From assembly GCA_030248215.1 (NCBI GenBank), contig JASANG010000517.1, forward strand, positions 1-64,000: a stretch of DNA of 64,000 bases, in the 5' to 3' direction. Shown one piece after another: positions 59,601 through 64,000 of this stretch. The stretch's first letter is position 1. Each line of letters begins with the position of its first letter. Source of the stretch: Enoplolaimus lenunculus. Its lineage: Eukaryota > Nematoda > Enoplea > Enoplida > Thoracostomopsidae. Under the pieces are notes generated by a model. It was not told the DNA's origin. It was given only the letters and a program-made list of their open reading frames with translations, and did not search any database. The translations under genes and the position numbers were made by a program.

Positions 59601-61733
59601 ATTGTGGAAAGTCGTAATTTAGGCTTAATTAATTATGCAAATTAGCCTGTAGCTACTAAACGGCTTAAAATTTTTAAACCACAATGCGAGGTTAACACCC
59701 CAGGATAATTGGCTTTCAAACAAAAAAGTTTATCAAAATCGGTGGACGGACAGACGGACGGACGGACATCCACCTTTCGACCCCCAAGTACAAAACATAA
59801 AACGCTTCGCGAAACTCCGAGCTTCGCTCGGAGTTTCGCTCGGAGTTTCGCTTCGCTCAATTATTATAGGCATTGTACGCTGGCGATCCATGGATTTTTC
59901 CCGGGACGAGAGTGTCTTCATATTTCTGTAACTTGGATTTGGATTGTTTAATTTGCCCCCGGTCTGATAATTTTACCACGAGCAGACAAAACATAATAAA
60001 ATACAGTTGCATATTTTTATGGCGCAGATTTGTGGTATCTGAAAAACGCTTTGAACGGTATAAGTTGCAAATTTTGTGAACGCAATAATTATTCAAATCA
60101 AGTCTTCCGCCGCAAGTAATTATTGCATTTGTATGTATTTAAGAATAAATTGCTGCCAATGTTTAATGTTTTAGATTGACGAAGAACAAACGTCAAAAAT
60201 AATGAATTTAATTGATGCCGGAAAGAAAGAAGGTGCTCAGTTAGTGGCTGGTGGAAATCGGGTGCAAGGCAAAGGTTGTTTTGTTGAGCCGACGGTATTT
60301 GCTAATGTTACTGATAAAATGCGTATTGCTCAAGAAGAGGTATGTAACTTTGTTTTAAGTGTATTGATTTTGTTTAATGTTGCTGTAACTGCTTGGTTAC
60401 TTTTGAAGGACTTTGACTCAGAATAATCAAACAAACACCTGAAAATAGGCGTTTGAAAATGTGTTAATTTAGGATTCGTATCAAAAAAATTTTTTCCAGC
60501 TTCATAATGAATCCGAAGAACAGTTAAATTCAGACTTCATAGCCAATACTTTGTCGGAATATTTTTTAACAAGGGCCAACATTTAGTTATTATTTTTGAT
60601 GCCTGCGTATGCCTATTTCAATGTCGCCGTATGTAGGCCCATGTTTTGTATGTTTAGATTTTCGGTCCAGTTATGTCGATTATGAAATTCGAAAACATGG
60701 AACATTTAGTTGAATTGGCAAATAATACTATTTACGGGTTGGCTGCGTCGGTTCAAACTAAAGACCTCGATAAAGCGTTGTTTGTCGCGAATAATATTCG
60801 TGCTGGGACCGTTTGGTAAATATGTACCTATATATGACATATTTTTATGCTTAAATTTTCTGTTTTATGTTTGTGTTAGGATTGCGCTATACTTGTACAG
60901 CGCCGCCCGTTACCGCCAGTCACCCGCCTGTTACCGTACGTCACCCGTCGGTCACTGTCCTTCACCCGTCCGTCGTCACTAGTCCGGCGCCGTCCATCAG
61001 CCGCACGACGCCTTTTGTCTTACGTACGGCACTGTCCAGTGCCGTCTATTACCGTCTGTCACCATGCGGTATCGTACGTGAATGACTCACGTACGTTACC
61101 ACTTGGTGATGGACGGCGCTATTCGGGTGACGGACGGCGCGGGACGAAACACGGACGGCGCCGGATGTCAACAGAAATATAACGCCACCCTTATTGTTAA
61201 GATTTTACAATGGCGTGGCGTTGTAGATCTGAGATATATAATTGTTTTTGTCTTTCAAATTAATTATAGAGGACTACAATATGAGCTTCTCTGAAATATT
61301 CAAAATTTTGAAAAATACACAACTATAAAGTTTCAGGTGTTTTTTTCTCGAAACAGTTTAATTATCTTAATAAACTTACTATATGTTGTAACAAAACATT
61401 TAAATTTTAATATCACTTTTGTTATGGACTGTATATTTTACTTTATAGGGTCAACTGCTATGACGTATTTGATCCGGCAGCGCCATTTGGAGGCTACAAA
61501 ATGTCTGGAATTGGGCGTGAATTAGGCGAATATGGACTAGAAGCGTACAGCGAAGTCAAAACTGTAAGTAGTTTTTAGTTATTTTTCAAAACGTTTTAAT
61601 AGAATCGTTTTGAATGATTCAGAGCCTTAATTTGCAAGATTTAGCATTGATTATGATTTTCATTTCTAGATTTTAGAATTTACACGCAAAGTAGTTTTAG
61701 GTAACAATCAAAGTTGCCGAAAAGAATTCATAG
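53610..61733 (+). CDS. ALDH2: Mitochondrial-type aldehyde dehydrogenase (ALDH2/ALDH1 class), 14 exons, complete
   Basis: NAD-dependent oxidation of aldehydes to acids, probably in the mitochondrial matrix. Coding exons: 53610-53720, 54683-54787, 55101-55241, 56172-56251, 56591-56640, 57156-57217, 57416-57544, 57969-58079, 58263-58365, 58937-59121, 60175-60339, 60658-60815, 61449-61563, 61701-61733. They sum to 1548 nt, 515 residues (human ALDH2 precursor 517), every junction is GT-AG and phases agree throughout. About 37 leading residues (MLSSKLLQF...) look like a matrix presequence. Visible motifs: WNFP with Asn185, [10 protein letters not shown] with Lys208 and Glu211 (the Glu favours NAD over NADP), FTGSTE ending at 263, general base Glu283 in LELGGKSPN, nucleophile Cys317 in [11 protein letters not shown], Glu414 before [13 protein letters not shown] near the C-terminus. 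The three adjacent Cys are as in ALDH2. The last exon codes only ten residues ([10 protein letters not shown]). A variant poly(A) hexamer AATACA lies at 61782. No disabling change seen. Cytosolic ALDH1 is the alternative; the presequence argues for ALDH2. Confidence 0.96.
53802..54120 (-). mobile_element. AAGAGTG-ended MITE with perfect 8-bp target duplication, empty TTAA site
   Basis: Flanked by GTTTAACC at 53794-53801 and 54121-54128. Inverted ends AAGAGTGCATAATGAC and ATTATCCACTCTTG in ALDH intron 1. Homologous in inverse orientation to 9109-9679. Its single TTAA at 53937-53940 is the position where the other copy carries a TTAA MITE. Confidence 0.88.
55615..56004. mobile_element. hAT-type MITE in ALDH intron 3, perfect 8-bp target duplication
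   Basis: Target duplication ATTGCAAT at 55607-55614 and 56005-56012. Terminal inverted repeats CAGGGTGCAACCGGAATT, identical over 18 bases. Subterminal CCGGAA hexamers near both ends. 390 bases, no coding capacity. Confidence 0.93.
59300..59870. repeat. Three ~160-bp tandem units plus GACGGACGGAC tail in ALDH intron 10
   Basis: Units start near TGCAAATTAGTTATTAGCTA (59313), TGCAAATTATCTATTAGCTA (59468) and TGCAAATTAGCCTGTAGCTA (59637). The tail has TTTATCAAAATCGGTGGACG, then GACGGACGGAC and repeated CTCGGAGTTTCGCT. The tail is shared with 49110-49262. Confidence 0.75.
60878..61192. mobile_element. GCGCTATACTT-ended element with GTCACCCGTC arrays, in ALDH intron 12
   Basis: AGGATTGCGCTATACTTG at the left, AACGCCACCCTT at the right. 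GTCACCCGTCCGTC words on one side and GACGGACGGCGC on the other make inverted arms. Confidence 0.7.
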
Positions 61734-62665
61734 GATATTGCTTGAAAGCTCTATGTGTTAACAATTAATGAAAAATTACAAAATACAATATTTTATTTTT
61801 GATTCGTACTGTTGAAGCTTTGATCATATGTGCATGATTCGAAAGTTGCAAACGGTAGTTGTGACTTGAATATAGCAGGTTTCGTCTAGAAAGTTTTTAT
61901 TTATTTCTATTAGTGATGGGCATCGGATATTCTTTCTTATCCAGATATCAGGCAATTTTTGCCGGATATTAATCCGGGTATCTAAAATTAAATTTTTTGT
62001 TTCGGATATCTGAAACTCGATTTTGCGTTTTTTGGGTTTCCGAACCTCAATTTTTGCTTCTCAAGCACTTGTTGTAACTTGTTGCTCTAAGGGAAGTACT
62101 CTGACGAAAGCGACTCGCTGAGTTGAATTGCGTCATTTTTTGCGTTTGATGGCTGGTTTAGCGCACCTAAAATACTTCTGAACTGGAAAGTCACTTAGCG
62201 TGGGGGTTTGAGTTCAAAAGTTATGAACTCATAAATAATAGTTAACTTAAAATTGGAAGCTCCAACAGGCAGCACGAACAAGATTTTCATTTAATGCTAT
62301 GATGTATTCGGCCACTTATTGGCCACGTCCGTTATTCGTGGGAGGCAGTAAGTGATATTTATCATGACTGGTCGCATCAAGCAACTTGCAGTGCAGTACC
62401 TCTGAGATTTACTGTAGTGACAAAATATAAAGGGTCCCCATTTTGAGTCCGAATCAATAAGAGTCAGTATCCCTAACTACTGTCTGTTAGTACTCTTATT
62501 CGGCCCACCATACACTAACTTGAAAGTTTAACTGTAAATTTCGTTTCATGCGCTGACATGTTTTTGTTAATGATTATGATTATGATTATATTTAATAAAT
62601 TATTTGACTTAATTATGTGCAGACCAATAGGATATCTTAGTTCCGTGAACGCAAAAATTGTCTGA
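61734..62665. other. Gene-free stretch downstream of ALDH
   Basis: 61915-62050 has GGATATCTG/CCAGATATC words reminiscent of the CCGTTT elements. 62430-62510 is the GGACTC repeat reversed. AATAAA at 62594 is too far to assign to ALDH. Confidence 0.4.
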
Positions 62666-62830
62666 TTAAACACTTTCTCATATGAATATTTATATACTTA
62701 CTTAATATCTGAATCCGAAATAGGATTTCAACCAGTAGATCCTCGGCTGTGAGGGGTTTTTACTTCCCATCATTAAACTGAAGGACATCACGTTCCAGCC
62801 GTAGAGGGCTCTCCGTTTAAGACGGGGTTG
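62666..62830 (-). mobile_element. TTAA MITE, truncated copy of the second subfamily
   Basis: TTAA-ACACTTTCTCATATGAA at the left is the inverse of copy 7's right end. Box-B-like AGGATTTCAACC and GTAGAGGGCTCTCCG follow; the head is lost. Confidence 0.6.
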
Positions 62831-63039
62831 TTCATGTATAGATCAAGAGCGGATGGAGTAAAGCTGGAAATGTATGATCATATTATGAAGTATGACACAA
62901 ATTAAAAATTTTGGCAATACGCGCTCACAATTTTAGGAAAAGTTTAGAATATGTCAATTTTTCTTAATTTTCCCACACAATTTTAGGAAAATAGGTTAGA
63001 ATAATACGTCAATTTTTCTTAAATTTTCGTATGAAAAAA

Positions 63040-63165
63040 TTTTCAATACCGAAAATACTGGAAAATTCCAGTGAAAAAATACCAGAATTTTTACCGCAAG
63101 CGGATAGTGAAAAATACCGGATTTCCCTGCCGGAACTGGAATTTCGGTTGCACCCTGCCCTGTAC
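63040..63165. mobile_element. Partial relative of the hAT-type MITE
   Basis: ACCGGATTTCCCTGCCGGAA and GGAATTTCGGTTGCACCCTG give the right end; the left end is worn. Confidence 0.55.
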
Positions 63166-63509
63166 TTAATACATTGGCTGGAGAGGTTAACGTCACCCAC
63201 AGAAAATATATTCTTTTTTCAAACTTCGCGAACACACCGCTGTATTTTTCAACAGTATCATGGAATAAAGTATTCACAAACGTCCACCGGTTTGTTGTAC
63301 ACAAGGCCGTATACATAGAGGGACATGAGACGTAGTGTGCCACACTGTTATTTTTGCTCACTACGATGCTTGCTCCCAAAAAATTAAATCATGTGAAAAT
63401 AAGAAATTGTAACGACAGCTGAGATAACCGAGGTTTGACCTTATGGGTTCATGAATAGTATAGTCGTAAAAATATAACGTAAACGTTGATATATCTACTA
63501 TGCTGCAGT

Positions 63510-63690
63510 GCATGTAAACATCAGGAGCGGAACGTTTTTGAATTTCTGTGGAACTGCAATAGAGCGCAAGGTATGCTTTAGACTATTTTTTGCTGACTTA
63601 GCCGTTTAGATATAAGGTCATTGCCCAGGCTTAGGAATGTATATGCATAAAATGTAAATGCGACTCTTCGCCCTGCTCTGTACATTGGCC
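63510..63690. mobile_element. (TTAGGC)n MITE, family B, core nearly lost
   Basis: GCATGTAAACATCAGGAGCG to CGCCCTGCTCTGTACATTGG; almost no CTTAGG units remain. Confidence 0.65.
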
Positions 63691-64000
63691 CACGCTGCTA
63701 TAGCGCACATCTTTATACGTAACCCTCACGCAGCTTCCAAATAAATCACTGCTTTCGTCTCGTAATCTTAAACGCATTATCTTTGTCCAAATGACGTCTT
63801 TTCAGGGGTCAAATCGATCGTATACAGTCACAAAGTTACAGTTTTGTTTTGTTCAAGTTTACACGTTGTTTTGTTACCTTTTGCATAATAGAACACGCCT
63901 TTATGGCCATATATGTGTTGTTTATTCAACCAGGAACCAACTTTAATATTTGGCAAACTTTGCAGTGCAAAAAATATCCGAGTTAGGGTCTTTGATTGAA

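Overview
The window is AT-rich nuclear DNA from an animal, with GT-AG introns, small exons and very few coding bases. I support four protein-coding loci: an uncharacterised gene on the plus strand at 6.6-10.5 kb whose 5' end I did not find, an uncharacterised multi-exon gene on the minus strand at 14.2-22.1 kb (perhaps starting at 30.05 kb), a two-exon small membrane-protein gene at 49.3-50.0 kb, and a complete 14-exon class 1/2 mitochondrial-type aldehyde dehydrogenase gene at 53.6-61.7 kb. Short TTTTAG/TTTCAG acceptors, AT-rich introns of 0.1-1 kb and the density of MITEs would suit a tunicate or another small-genome marine invertebrate. This is a weak inference; the species cannot be read from the sequence.

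Layout. 1-6.6 kb: repeats (a tRNA-bearing TTAA MITE, a TA-flanked fold-back MITE, two (TTAGGC)n MITEs, a tRNA-derived SINE and a fold-back element rich in CCAAT boxes). 6.6-10.5 kb: gene 1, with at least five MITEs in its introns, one nested in another. 10.5-14.2 kb: intergenic space between two convergent genes. 14.2-30.05 kb: gene 2 and its repeat-filled introns. 30.05-49.2 kb: about 19 kb with no convincing gene, made largely of MITEs, fold-back elements and a minisatellite. 49.3-50.0 kb: gene 3. 50.0-53.6 kb: gene-free. 53.6-61.7 kb: aldehyde dehydrogenase. 61.7-64 kb: gene-free repeats.

The genes do not form an obvious pathway. The striking content is non-coding: a crowded community of non-autonomous DNA transposons with no transposase gene in view. 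The best observations are (i) a piggyBac-type (TTAA) MITE family with a tRNA-like Pol III promoter inside it, at least seven copies plus a truncated one; (ii) a filled and an empty version of the same target element, which shows directly that this family inserts at TTAA; (iii) several families with different inverted-repeat ends that share a core of (TTAGGC)n, the telomere motif of nematodes; and (iv) a textbook hAT-type MITE with a perfect 8-bp target duplication in an aldehyde dehydrogenase intron. I saw no LTR element, no envelope- or capsid-bearing element and no toxin gene.
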